Shown piece by piece: positions 1 to 10,351 of a DNA stretch of 28,750 nt. The position numbers and the translations under genes were made by a program. Below the pieces are notes generated by a model. The model worked only from the letters and a program-made list of their open reading frames with translations, was not told where the DNA came from and did no database searches. The stretch is from Schoenoplectus triqueter (lineage: Eukaryota; Streptophyta; Magnoliopsida; Poales; Cyperaceae). Numbering within the stretch: position 1 is the stretch's first letter; the number at the start of each line of letters is the position of its first letter. The stretch spans positions 1 through 28,750 of the forward strand of contig CAXKVV010001930.1 in NCBI GenBank assembly GCA_964058805.1, in the 5' to 3' direction.

Positions 1-1440
1 GAAAAAAAACATGGGAAATATATTTTCTACCAAAAAATAAGAAAACGTTTGGTTATAAGTGGGTATATAAGATTAAGTACCGTAGTGATGGTATCATAGA
101 ACGATACAAGGTTAGGTTGTGGTCAAAGGCTACACCCAAATCTATAGTATCTATTACCATTAGACTTTTACACCAGTCGCAAAAATGAACACCGTAAGGA
201 TTTTATTATCAATTACGGTAAATAACGGTTGGAGCCTTTACCAAATGGATGTGAAAAATGATTTTCTTCAAGGAACGCTTGAAGAAGAGGTGTATATGAA
301 CCTTCCACCGGGCCATAAAAGGGAGAAAATTCCTAACCTTATTTGTAGGTTAAAAAAATTAATCTATGGGCTAAAATAATTTTTAAGGGCATGGTATAGC
401 AAGCTTAGTCATTTTTTAACTTCTTATAATTTTAAAATTAGCGGTGTTGATTTGTCCTTGTTTACCAAACACAATTTCAATGGTATAACCGTAGTATTAG
501 TCTATGTTGATGACTTGATTATAACCGGTGATAATCAAATGGAAATCAATTGTGTGAAAAAAGACCTCAAGCAAAAATTTGATATAAAAGATTTAGGTAA
601 ATTAAAATATTTTCTCGGGATAGAAATAGCCCACTCCCTCAAGAGGCTATTCATAATTCAAAGAAAATATACACTTGATTTGCTTAAAAAAACCGAAAAG
701 TTATGGTGTAAACCAGTATCGACCCCAATATAAAGTTAAATACCGAGGACAATGAACCATTGGAAGATGTACACCACTTTCATAGGCTCGTAGGAAAATT
801 AATCTATTTCGTCACTCGACCGGATATGTCATTTGCCATGAGCCAAATAAGTAAATTTATGCACTCACTAAGAACACCACACTTAGATACCGTTAATAGG
901 ATATTAAGGTATCTAAAAGGGAATCCCGATAAGGAAATTTGGATGAAAAGAAATAACACTAATGTTATATGTGGCTATTCCGATGCAGATTGGGCGGGAA
1001 CCTTTGATAGAAAATCAACTACCGACTTTTGCGCATTTGTGGGCAGAAACTTAGTCACGCGAAAAAGCAAGAAGCAAAATGTTGTGGCTCAGTCAAGCGC
1101 GAAAGCGGAATATCGAGCAATGACATCTACCGCAAGTGAATTAACGTGGATTAAACAAGTGCTAGCCGATTTGAACATAAAGATCGAAGAACCAATGAAG
1201 ATGTTTTGTGATAATCAATCGACAAGGAACATTGCAACTAATCCCGTCTTTCATGAGCACACTAAATATATTGAAGTTGATTGTCACTTCATTAGAGAAA
1301 AAATACAATCGAAGGAGATCGAGACCCCATTTGTCAAAAGTGAGGACCAATTGGCCGACATCCTCACAAAGTGATTAAGCATCAAGGCGTTTGAAATAAT
1401 TTCGTGCAAAATAAGATTATATGATTTATACAATCCTAGT
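1..1440 (+). pseudogene. Decayed Ty1/copia retrotransposon pol fragment (reverse transcriptase and RNase H)
   Basis: This is the 3' half of a copia-type polyprotein; its 5' part lies outside the window. Visible landmarks in order are KWVYKIKYRSDG (about 58-93), [10 protein letters not shown] (about 245-274), the reverse-transcriptase active-site motif YVDDLIITGD (about 503-532), the RNase H stretch GYSDADWAG (about 972-998), AQSSAKAEYRAM (about 1088-1123) and the end motif ADILTK (about 1357-1374). It cannot be translated as one protein. There is a frame break near 120-180, an in-frame TAA at about 377-379 where the family has an uninterrupted YGLKQ-like motif, a stop and frameshift near 731-760, and a TGA at 1372-1374. 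The open stretches lie at 185-379, 452-733 and 760-1374. Distance to the LTR and a purine-rich tract at about 1443-1451 fit a normal copia 3' end. It is a dead, moderately old copy. I cannot assign the copia lineage. Confidence 0.95.
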
Positions 1441-1451
1441 TTGAGTGGGAG

Positions 1452-1737
1452 TGTTAAAACTAGAATTGATTAGAGTTACAATTAACTAGTCTCGAACCTG
1501 TGAAGACATTTTTGTTATTGGCTAGTTAGGAAATGTACCATCCAACCTCTCTATTTAATTAGAAAGGAGTTACACATTTTTTTTGTATAGCCAACCGTGT
1601 GTATAGGCAAGTAGAGGGCTTAATATAACGGTAATATTTATTACCGTTAATTTTCCTTTTTTCTTTCCGTTGAGAGAGTAGCATATAACAGTTGTCTCAG
1701 AATATAGAAAAATTATTCATCACAATTCTCTCTTACA
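1452..1737 (+). repeat. Probable 3' LTR of the copia element
   Basis: The segment starts with TGTTAAAACT straight after the purine-rich tract TTGAGTGGGAG, where a copia 3' LTR should begin, and probably ends at CTCTCTTACA, giving the canonical TG...CA ends and about 286 bp. It contains AT-rich promoter-like sequence near 1550-1560. The 5' LTR is outside the window, so the end at 1737 rests on the terminal CA and typical LTR length, not on an alignment of two LTRs or on a target-site duplication. Confidence 0.65.
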
Positions 1738-2229
1738 AAATTGACCAATACTGAGACTCTCTATTACACCTTGTCAGTTCACATTTAGATTTATATGCAG
1801 ACTCTCTATAAAAGAGCATATACTGAGTCTTAACGCGTCTATTACTCCTGAAAATGTGAACCGCGAGTACCAGAAAGTCTGCATATAGTACTTCCCCTTG
1901 AGGAAACAATTGCCATCTCTAGGCTTCTATTATCATATGGTATTTCATTGCACTGATATGAATGGAGTTTTGCTCGCATTTCATAAAAGGTCGCTAAACA
2001 ATCATTTTTTCTTTTCGAGTTCGTTTGGTAGATATGTAAAGTGATATGCATATAAAAACCTTGGGCCGAAGAACCTATGATATTTGAGCCTGAAAATGCT
2101 TTGCATGTGATACAATTCGGATATGAATTCAGTTTCTTAGCCTGTTAAACACTGGACCCAATAAGGCCCAGTATCACTTGGCGTTTGCTCTCTGACAAAG
2201 TGACAATGCCATTTCGTTGAGCTTGTGAC
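1738..2229. other. Intergenic DNA between the retrotransposon and the F-box gene, with scrambled short repeats
   Basis: No coding region is supported. A 24-nt segment at 1763-1786 recurs exactly at 3009-3032, and 1839-1861 is an inverted copy (21 of 23 bases) of 3023-3045. TATATGCAGAC near 1791-1801 is also repeated in inverted form near 1872-1882. A GGCCCA-type element with a nearby CCAAT (about 2155-2172) lies ahead of the probable transcription start of the F-box gene. Confidence 0.5.
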
Positions 2230-2483
2230 TCGCATAGTAAGACTCAAGAGCCTTCTCCAATTTCTCTCTCTTGCCTTCCCACAATTCGCAAAATAAAGAC
2301 TAGAAAGCGAGAGAGTCTGATTGAGGGTTGTCGGCAGTCGCCACCACCTCTTTCGCCTAAATCGCCTCTTGTTCTCCGGCCGTTGCGAGTCCCGATTGGT
2401 CTCCGTTTGTACTGATTTGCCCCCTTTTGATCTTTACTTTGAGCAACGCCTCGTTCGTGATCTCTATTCCCCTTTTCGTCTTT
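2230..2483 (+). promoter_or_regulatory. Probable 5' UTR exon of the F-box gene
   Basis: A pyrimidine-rich, relatively GC-rich segment (TCTCTCTCTTGCC at about 2263, then CGCCACC- and CGGCCG-containing sequence) looks like the leader of a plant housekeeping gene. It ends at a strong donor, TTT|GTAAGT (2483/2484). The matching acceptor is ATTCAG at 3761-3766, 30 bases before the F-box ATG. Short open frames here (2321-2581) have no family resemblance and I treat them as chance. The transcription start is not defined by a clear TATA box. Confidence 0.5.
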
Positions 2484-3766
2484 GTAAGTTTATGCTTTTT
2501 CTTGTTTTTGTTCAGTTTTCGCACTTTCTATTTCCCTCTCTACGGTTGTGGAGGGAGAAACCGTTCTTAGTGGCTCAATAGTAACAATTTCAGAAGAATT
2601 ACTGAAAATATCACTCAACATTAGCCAATTTTCTGTACTTGCAAGGAAAGTTTGTAAATTTCAGTACCTGTTCTCTGACACTTCCTGTAGGGGTCTCACT
2701 GCTCCAAATTATTTATTTCTTTATTATCTGTTTTAAGTCAAATACGTTTTTCTTAAGTTGCAATTTTCTTTTGAACCAAATGAATTCATATGAAACCATC
2801 GTATGTAGCCAGCAAATGTATGGACCTCAGGCTTAGGTGTGCAGGATACCAATTTCTTTGTAACATTAATCTGGACAGTTTTAGGCAAAAAAAAAAGTTT
2901 TTTCTTAATCTTTTTTAGCTAAACTATTTTTGCAAGATCCTTTCTTGCGGTGTTTATAGCTTTGCAAGATTAGTAACAACTCCCATACCATAGATACCAT
3001 TGAAAATCATTACACCTTGTCAGTTCACATTTCCTGGAGTAATAGAAGTGTGAAGTGCCTTTTTTTGTGCGGGTCCTGTGAATCTAAAGGACAGCGATGC
3101 CTGCGGTCCAATTCCCCCGGGCAGTTACTTCACATGCGGAGTACTACAGAGGATACAAACCAGTCTGGATGGGGAGCCAAGGAAGGGAAGGAAGGGGAAG
3201 GGAAAAAAGTTTCCATCATTCTTTTTGTTTGGTTGCAAATTTAATAGGAGGTTACTCATTTAATCTTTTTTAACCTCTTGAAGCTTATATTTTGTTAGTC
3301 CCCAAATTGGAGTGTAACGGCGGTAAACATTGTGAACTGAACAAGAAAATGTAAAATATTATAACTTTCCTTCCCATTGGATTCCCTCCCCTTATATTAC
3401 CTCTCTTCCCCTTCACTTTTTGTTATCCAAACAGGATTAGTCTTTGCTCTCCCCTATCTCTTTAAGACTACTGAAAATGATCGTGATTTTCCTGTCATTC
3501 CCAACCATTTCCTTGATTTTGTGTTATATGGACAATAATGAGAAATTTTCTGCGGTAATAACTAATAAGGAACATTGTTGTATATGTTCATCTTAGGTCA
3601 TGTGTTCTCAAATTATCTGCGTTAGTTCAATGTGTTGTCAAACTTGGAACTGGCTTAATTTAGGGTATTGCATTATTTCCAGACGAAACTTTGGTTCATC
3701 AGTTAGTCGTTATATAGACAAATGAACATATGTTTATTTCTTGTTAACTGTTTGATTGTTATTCAG
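2484..3766 (+). other. Probable 5' UTR intron of the F-box gene
   Basis: The intron is inferred from the donor GTAAGT at 2484 and the acceptor ATTCAG at 3761-3766. It is T-rich, as plant introns usually are. It holds the second copy of a 24-nt repeat (3009-3032) and a purine/pyrimidine-rich repeat with inverted arms (3160-3435). Short open frames inside it resemble no protein I recognise. Confidence 0.45.
3160..3435. mobile_element. Possible MITE with purine-rich and pyrimidine-rich inverted arms
   Basis: The left side reads CAGTCTGGATGGGGAGCC and runs into a GGAAGGGAAGG-type tract. The right side is a TTCCCCTTC tract ending in ATCCAAACAGG. Read on the opposite strand, the right end is CCTGTTTGGATAA, which pairs imperfectly with the left end. 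This layout (GTTTGGAT end followed by a GGGAAGGG tract) is common in small plant inverted-repeat elements. The match is imperfect and I find no convincing target duplication. Confidence 0.35.
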
Positions 3767-3796
3767 GTTCAGATAAGGAATAAATTTGAGTAGGAA

Positions 3797-6130
3797 ATGG
3801 ATGCTGGAAGATGGGATCCGTTAGAATGGCTTGAAGCTGATGCATCAGCTTGTGTCATGAATTACCTTAGCAGCCCCACTGACGTGGCGTGTGCCGCTGC
3901 TGTCTCTAGATCTTGGCGCAACTTTGGTACACAATCCTACTTTTTTAAAAATAACTAACTGAAAAACCCCTTGTCCGGTATAGTATTGATAATAAGTTTC
4001 TTTTTTTTTGGTTTTCTTCTGCTGAGCAAAATTAGTCTCGTATTTTCATTGTGTACCAGTCAAGCCTTTTTCTTCTTTGTTTTTCTTTGGTTTGTTCAAA
4101 TACTTTCACTTACTAATTTGTAATGCCATTATTGAATTACTCTGTAGTTATTTCAAATGAATTTGGCAAGAGACTGTGCATGAAACTCTGTCCTGAAATC
4201 TCAAATTTCTCTGGCATTGAATTGCTGGATAGAGAGACCTTAAAACCCCTTCAAGAGGCTAGCTCAAGTGCCTCCTCAGAATGGCAGATTTTAAAAAGAG
4301 CACACCTAGTCTTCACGTACTTTGCTCATTGTCTATTGACCCACAATTCTGAAAAACCCTCTGTAATGATATGCATCGGCGCGTCTAGTACTGATAATTT
4401 CCCGGAGGAGAGCATAGAAAACACACTTGAGCCAAGCGATGAAGTCGGCATCCGACCATCTTATTGGTCAAGTAGTGGTCAAAATGATCCAAATGTTCAA
4501 GAAAGTTTGGTTTATCGGCTTGAGTCAGATTTGTACATTGTCAGTGAGATAAGGATTCAACCTTTCAAAGGTTTGATTTTCTTTTTTCCTAGATACAGTT
4601 TCTTGGTTACTTTTTATTTCAGGTCGAATTGGATAGAGCCACTGATGAAGATTGGGTTAAGTTGGGTAACAGGTAACATATTGCAATTAGCATTATGGTA
4701 GCGCTGGGGTTAATTGGGTATTATTTTTTAGTGAAATTGTTCACCCCAAACATATGATGGAGTTGGTATTTACTGAATGCAACTTAGTATTGTGAATTTT
4801 AAAGATGATTGTAGTTAGCAGTGTCACGTTGGGCCTTGTACAAGTGAAGCATAATTCCAACGAAAAATTGAGCTAGATTGAGGCATATTCATGGGGTATT
4901 GCTCGAGGCTTGATTCTGTGTTATTAAACTACGGAGTTTTGCTTAAATCATAATTTGAGAGAATCATATATGAAATCTAGCACCAGACATTTGGCAGATA
5001 AATGGTTGATTGAAGCAATTTGTTATGTTTTAGTGGCATCTCAGTCAGTTAATTAGGTTTTAATGCCCTGTAATTAATCATGTTCAAACTGCTTGCAAAT
5101 TCTGTTACAAATATTTTTGAGGATCAACTGCAGGTGAATTGGGATGTTTGAGGCAGGCTCAATTTTTCGAGAGCAATAGTGAAAGCCATTACTAAACTAG
5201 TAATTTTTTTTTCCTTTCTGGATCCAGCTTTCTTCCAGTATGGCCACCCCATTTATTCTGCAAAGCATGTCAGATTTCGACTGGGTCACTCAAAACTCAA
5301 CTTGTCAGATGTAGACCCCGTTACTGCAGAGGAAGAAAGCCTGTTAACTAGAGACAACAACTATGTTTGGACCTACACTTCTCCTGAGTATCCCATGTCT
5401 CAGGTGGGAACATACTATTATATTGCAACTTATAATGTAGTCACACTTGCTGTCATATATTTTGTACAGAACCAATTATTGGGGATAATAAGGATGGTAT
5501 TTAGTATTATCTCTATTGCTAATCACACGGTATCTTATTTTTTTCTCTTACCAGGATAGTAGTTTTCAAGCGTTCAAATTACCACGCCCCATTCTGTGCA
5601 TAGGCGGCATCCTGAAGATTGAACTGCTTGGCCGAGTTCAGACACAGGCAGTGGATGGTCTGTACTACATCTGGTGAGTTTTCTGGTATCCTCTTTCTAT
5701 GTTAATACTTTCCAATTTATTCTCATTAATATTTTCTCCTAACTTCTTTTAATTTCTACTTTGAAGTATCCGTCGTGTACAAGTGATAGGCCGACCAGTC
5801 TCTTCCATCCTAGATGTTGCCACATCAGAAAACCGCACTGTTCTTAGGCACTTTCCTCAAGCTGGTGTGAGATCTGCAATGGCTGAATCATCAGAGGGTG
5901 TTTCTTCAAATGAGGCAGCACGGTCCCGTTGGCATTTTTTCACTGACAGGATCCGACACTTGGGGCCTAATGAGCTATATCATTCCATCCTTGGTGGTAT
6001 ACCCGTGCAGTTTCTTGACGTGGAAGATGACGACGACGATGATGATGATGGAGATGGAGATGGCATTGTTGAGGATGGCTATGATGATGTTGATGTGCTT
6101 GATGCTCCTGAGCAGCAGCCAGATGCATAA
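3797..6130 (+). CDS. F-box protein, At4g00755-like
   Basis: Exons are 3797-3926, 4148-4570, 5228-5403, 5555-5673 and 5767-6130. Every junction is GT-AG and keeps frame, giving 403 aa. The start ATG is the first in frame after the 5' UTR acceptor and begins MDAGRWDPLEWLEAD. Residues about 10-43 form the F-box (VMNYLSSPTDVACAAAVSRS then WRNF), the helix bundle that binds SKP1 in SCF ubiquitin ligases. The rest matches in style the plant family typified by Arabidopsis At4g00755: a conserved stretch at about 177-210 includes FFQYGHPIYSAKHVRFRLG, and residues about 366-385 form an acidic Asp/Gly tract. The expected role is substrate recruitment for ubiquitination; the substrate is unknown. The 657-bp third gap (4571-5227) contains a candidate cassette exon reported separately. 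Recognition is from family motifs read by eye. Confidence 0.92.
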
Positions 6131-6594
6131 CTTAGCTGCCCTCGTAAGTTTTTAATGAATGAGGGTGTTGTGTTGTCTTGTCCTATTTTTGTCTTTCATC
6201 CTTTTTATATATATTTTTCTCTGTCTTGTAATGGGAGCCGGGAGGGAGGGACTGTGATGTAGAGTAGTTGGCTATTGTTGCGCATATTCCAGATTCTAAA
6301 CTTAATATACACACACAGTTTTGTACCTTTATTTCCATTACAAGTCCAATAAGCAAATTGGCAATTCTCAATTGCATTATGTTCCAAGCCGATCTGTCAA
6401 ATTACAAGTCAACTAAAATGAAAGGATACAACCAGCATTACAAATCAAATCAACGTGCAGATGATATGATCACATCAAAATTGGCATCATAAGGAGTTGA
6501 TCTGACTGGTCATCTCTGCATGAAGTATTGAACCAGTTTGTATGTGGTTCCACTTCCAGGGCCCAAGGGCATGGGGGCTTTTGTTGGATCCCTA
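6131..6594 (+). other. 3' UTR and downstream flank of the F-box gene
   Basis: This AT-rich flank has several T-rich and AATAA-like stretches that could direct polyadenylation (for example near 6340-6355). Short open frames on both strands are chance. It ends at the left end of a MITE whose target sequence ATCCCT lies at 6588-6593. Confidence 0.4.
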
Positions 6595-7116
6595 GTAGGG
6601 TTGTAAATGGAACGAATTCGGAATGGATAGTGTTGAAATTATATTCGTATTCATTCTTTATTGATGGATACTTATACGGATACGATGATAAATATTAAAT
6701 GGATATTAAAATTCAATATCAAATTCATCTTAAACAAATATGGATACAAAATGAATATTTAACAGATACAAATTTTGTGATGAATATGAAATAAAAATTA
6801 ATGTATATTACTAATAGCAATGTATATAATACTTATATTAACTGTAAGTATTTATAATGCGTATATTTATTAGTATTTATAATAACAATATTGTATATAA
6901 ATAAAAATATTAATAAATAATATTATTTTATAAATAAAATTTTATAATTTATGCTCGAATACGGATAATAAAATTTAAAATCAAATTTATTTTTTGCGGA
7001 TATGAATTAGATACAAATATCAATAATTAAAATTCAAATACGGATGATATATTTCGAATAATTTTTAAATATGGAGCTGAACGGAGTGGATATTATCCAC
7101 TCCGTTTACACCCCTA
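6595..7116. mobile_element. MITE with about 25-bp inverted ends (TAGGGKTGTAAAYGG)
   Basis: The left end reads TAGGGTTGTAAATGG then AACGAATTCGGAATGGATA. The right end, on the opposite strand, reads TAGGGGTGTAAACGG then AGTGGATA. The ~520-bp interior is extremely AT-rich and made of degenerate GGATA/AATATTAAAT stretches, with no open frame. ATCCCT flanks both sides (6588-6593 and 7117-7122); extended to 8 bases, each flank differs at its outer positions, so an 8-bp duplication of hAT type is possible but not proven. It is a non-autonomous DNA transposon between the F-box gene and the tandem array. Confidence 0.75.
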
Positions 7117-7331
7117 ATCCCTTGACTTCGTTTGGTTTCTTTCAAGTTGGCCTTATTTATTTTTTTCAAAAAACAAACTTTGCGTGTATTTCAGCTGATT
7201 TTTTTTAGGAGGCTGATAATGATCCCCAAGTATTTATCCCCATAAAATATCCCCAGACGTTTGACCGCATATATTCTACATTTATCCAGCGAATTCAGCA
7301 GTTAGCGCTAGCGCAAATTCCAGTCTACTTG
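7117..7331. other. Intergenic DNA with GGGGAT-rich left border of the tandem array
   Basis: No gene is visible. At 7219-7253 the motif ATCCCC/ATATCCCC occurs several times. The opposite orientation (GGGGACAACG, GGGGATCGATA) occurs at 8173-8207 beyond the array, so the array may sit inside a larger element with GGGGAT-type inverted ends. Positions 7267-7287 also resemble the end of a repeat unit (CCGCATAT...TTCTA), suggesting a decayed further copy. Confidence 0.35.
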
Positions 7332-8100
7332 CATTGGTCTGTACTGGGTCAGCGACTTGGCGATAAAAAGTCTCTTGACTAACGCGCCTCTTCAACTTTT
7401 TTTCGACACTATTTATATATACATCTTATGTTATTTACATGTTTTGTAATGATAATTTATATTTATTTTTAAAGCAGTGCACTTTATTTATATGTGCTGT
7501 AATAAAACTATAACTGTCAACATCTTAGTCCTACTGATCATTTCTAACCGCATATTCTATTTATATTAATCATTAAAACTATAGCAGCCCTCTACATTGG
7601 TCTGTACTGAGTCAGCGACTCGGCGATAAAAAGTCTCTTGACTAACGCGCCTCTTCAACTTTTTTCCGACACTATTTATATATACATCTTATGTTATTTA
7701 CATGTTTTGTAATGATAATTTATATTTATTCTTAAAGCAGTGCACTTTATTTATATGTGTTGTAATAAAACTATAACTGTCAACATCTTAGTCCTACTAA
7801 TCATTTCTAACCGCATATTCTGTTTATATTAATCATTAAAACTATAACAACCCTCTGCATTGGTCTGTACTGGGTCAGCGACTCGGCGATAAAAAGTCTC
7901 TTGACTAACGCGCCTCTTCAACTTTTTCCCACACTATTTATATATACATCTTATGTTATTTACATGTTTTGTAATGGTAATTTATATTTATTCTTAAAGC
8001 AATGCATTTTATTTATATGTGTTGTAATAAAACTATAACTGTCAACATTTTAGTCCTACTGATAATTTCTAACCGCATATTCTGTTTATATTAATCATTA
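7332..8100. repeat. Three tandem copies of a 263-bp unit
   Basis: Copies begin with CATTGGTCTGTACTG at 7332, 7595 and 7858, exactly 263 bases apart. The third copy stops at ATTAATCATTA near 8100 (about 243 bp). The copies look nearly identical, differing by scattered single bases. Each has a moderately GC segment (GTCAGCGACTCGGCGATAAA, then AGTCTCTTGACTAACGCGCC) followed by an AT-rich segment. There is no open frame and no tRNA, rRNA or known satellite signature that I recognise. Confidence 0.95.
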
Positions 8101-8429
8101 ACCACGTAAATATATATAAAAACGGAAAGTCTTATTAAGTCAATACATACCGAAAAAGGGGAAATTTAGAATGGGGACAACGAATGGGGACGGTGGGGTG
8201 GGGATCGATATATTTATCCTTTTTTTTATTCTTGAGCAAATATTTGAGCTGGTTGATCAGTGGAAATGTGGAATCCAAGGCTGGAGGTCTGTCGTCTGTA
8301 CTCTCCGTTTGGAGTCTGTCCAGTCAAATTCGGATTTTTTTTTTCTCTTCGAAGTTCAGTCCCATCAACTTATCTACATTAAAACAAGTTCTAAATTTAT
8401 TTTTACAGAGAAATATGAAAAGACCATCT
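8101..8429. other. Non-coding flank of the tandem array
   Basis: This holds the GGGGAC/GGGGTGGGG-rich right border (about 8173-8207) and T-rich DNA. Open frames of about 86-104 codons across 8171-8498 are low-complexity, with phenylalanine-rich translations, and I do not consider them genes. Confidence 0.4.
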
Positions 8430-9190
8430 GAAACTCACGTCCTTCAAAAGTACCACATCCAACTAAAATTGAAGGACAAACCCAACTTAAGTCCTTAAGT
8501 TCAAACTTGAAGGGTGTAAAAACATTTACGTGAGTTTTTCAAATTATATTTAAATGTTCCGATCGAAGTATTCTATAAAAAAATATAACTTATAAACATT
8601 TAAAAATTATATTTTTAGTTCATCAATATGGATTTAAAAAATTTTCTGTCCACTATTCATTATATATAACAAATATTTTAAATTAAAAATTGAATATAGT
8701 TTAGTTATTTATATATGTTAATAGTTAAAATTATAACATGTCAATATAAATATAAATATAATTAATAGCTAACCATATTGTATTTTAAAAAAAATATATA
8801 AATTTTATTAATTTTAACTATTTACATATATAAATAACTAAAATTATATTTAAATTTTAATTAAAAATATAAATATTATTTTAATTATTTGTTATATATA
8901 ATAAGTAGTGGGCCGAAGAATTTCTAAATCTGTACTGGTGAGCTAAAAATTTAATCATTAACCATTTATAAGTTTGATAAGAAACTCCGATCGTGACATT
9001 TAAATATAATACGGAAAGCTCGCGGAAAGGTCTATATGCTAGCTTAATTGAAGGACATGAACCGGGCTTGCACTCTTCAAGTCTGAACTGAAGGGTATGA
9101 GCTGCGCTTACGCCCTTTGATCTTGGTTGGTCATAATCAGCTGTTGAGCACGGAAAATACACTTGAAAGGACGTGAGTTCGTTACACCCT
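8430..9190. mobile_element. Non-autonomous element with inverted ends and subterminal repeats
   Basis: The left end has GAAACTCACGTCCTTCA (about 8428-8446). The right end has TGAAAGGACGTGAGTTC (about 9163-9180), its inverted near-copy. Inside each end are further short GTCCTTCA or TTGAAGGGTGTAA-like repeats in both orientations: the left has GGACAAACCC and TTCAAACTTGAAGGGTGT, and the right has GAAGGACATGAACC and AACTGAAGGGTATG. The middle (about 8540-8900) is almost pure AT with ATATAAATAACTA-type inverted segments. Subterminal repeats of this kind occur in CACTA and some hAT elements. No transposase is present, and the exact tips and target duplication are not resolved. Confidence 0.6.
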
Positions 9191-10350
9191 TCCTGTGGTC
9201 TCTTGTAAAAATAAATTTGGAACGTAGCACATGACATAATAAGTTACTGTTTAAGATTCCTTACGAAAAAATCCATCAAATTCAAGATACACAAAACCAT
9301 CTGATATTCAGTTCAAAATTGTTGGAGATGTCCTTTCCGCTGAAAATATGATGCAAAGAGTTCAAGACAGTAGTGAGTCGGTGAAATGAAATCCCCAATT
9401 GTCCAGCCCCAAATTTCTATTTCTCACGAAGCAAGCAACCTGGGATATAGGTGCCATCTCCTATTTTTTTTTTCCTTCATTCTTTTCTACAAAAAGTAAG
9501 GCGCGGATCGGCGTGCTCACCACGGGCATTCGTTGCCTACAAAAGTTAGGGTGAAGAGGCTCAACTGAATGTTGAAAAATTCTGTTCATTTGCTAAGAAA
9601 AGAGGCCGGAAAATTACTTTCCACGGAAAAACTCTTTTCTGCGCGATCGTTTGATAAGAAAAAAAATCGGAAGGAAAATTAGTTTCCAAACTTTATGAAA
9701 AATCAGCCTTTTTCGTTTTCCAAATATTTTTGAGAGAAAATGAAAATTGATGTCGCGTTTTTCTCAATCTTTCACGCAAAATGCTACAACCGCTCATTCC
9801 TTTAACCTCCATTAAACCCACAATCTCCATTATTTGTCTAACCGTTCACCTCCCTATACTTGCACTCATCTATTCTTAATTTATTTCTTATCATCATCAC
9901 TACCTGTGCTTCTACTCTCTCTCTCTCTCGCTGCGTCATCTAGGTGGCCTCCTACAAGCCCATCAATTTTGGTTAGATTTTCTTTCCTTTACCTTATCCT
10001 TGTTATTAGTTACCAATTGAAAAAGATGAAGCGGTGAAATTTTGATGATAGTATATGGTGCGTTGCTCTGATGCTCTCACTTTTTCATTCTCAAACTGAT
10101 ATTCCGTAGTATAATTAATTTATGTAGTTTTAATTAAGTTTGCTGTTTTTTTAAAAAAAAAATTACTATACTATTATAAATTTTCTAGTACACGCATACA
10201 ACTTATAAAATACCAAGAAAAAAATTGAACATCTAAGTGATAGGTATATAAAAAAAGTATTAAAATAGTTAACTAAAATCAGTTTTAATTTCATTTCTTT
10301 TCCTTTCAACTAAACAAAGAGGAAAAAAAATATACTTTCTTTCTGTGCTG
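9191..10350. other. Intergenic repeat-derived DNA, no gene seen
   Basis: This AT-rich segment contains GGAAAATTACTTTCC and GGAAAATTAGTTTCC (about 9609-9692), a local duplication typical of decayed MITEs, a CT microsatellite at about 9915-9930, and TTTCCTTTCAACTAAACAAAG near 10301, which resembles a common plant MITE tip. No coding exon is supported. The 67-codon open frame at 9834 is Ser/Leu-rich chance translation of the pyrimidine tract. Confidence 0.4.
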
Positions 10351-10351
10351 T

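Noticed and set aside
2321..2836. Overlapping + strand open frames of 62-86 codons
   Set aside because: They lie in the predicted 5' UTR and its intron, have skewed hydrophobic translations and contain no family motif. Splice signals explain the region better.
5898..6155. A Met-rich 85-codon open frame
   Set aside because: It is the out-of-frame shadow of the last F-box exon, where the GAT/GAC acidic run reads as ATG codons in another frame.
8171..8498. Open frames of 86 and 104 codons
   Set aside because: They are Phe/Leu/Ser-rich translations of T-rich repeat-border DNA without motifs.
9500..9560. A plastid or mitochondrial DNA insertion, suggested by a locally higher GC content
   Set aside because: I recognise no organellar gene sequence in it. 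A decayed transposon is a simpler explanation.
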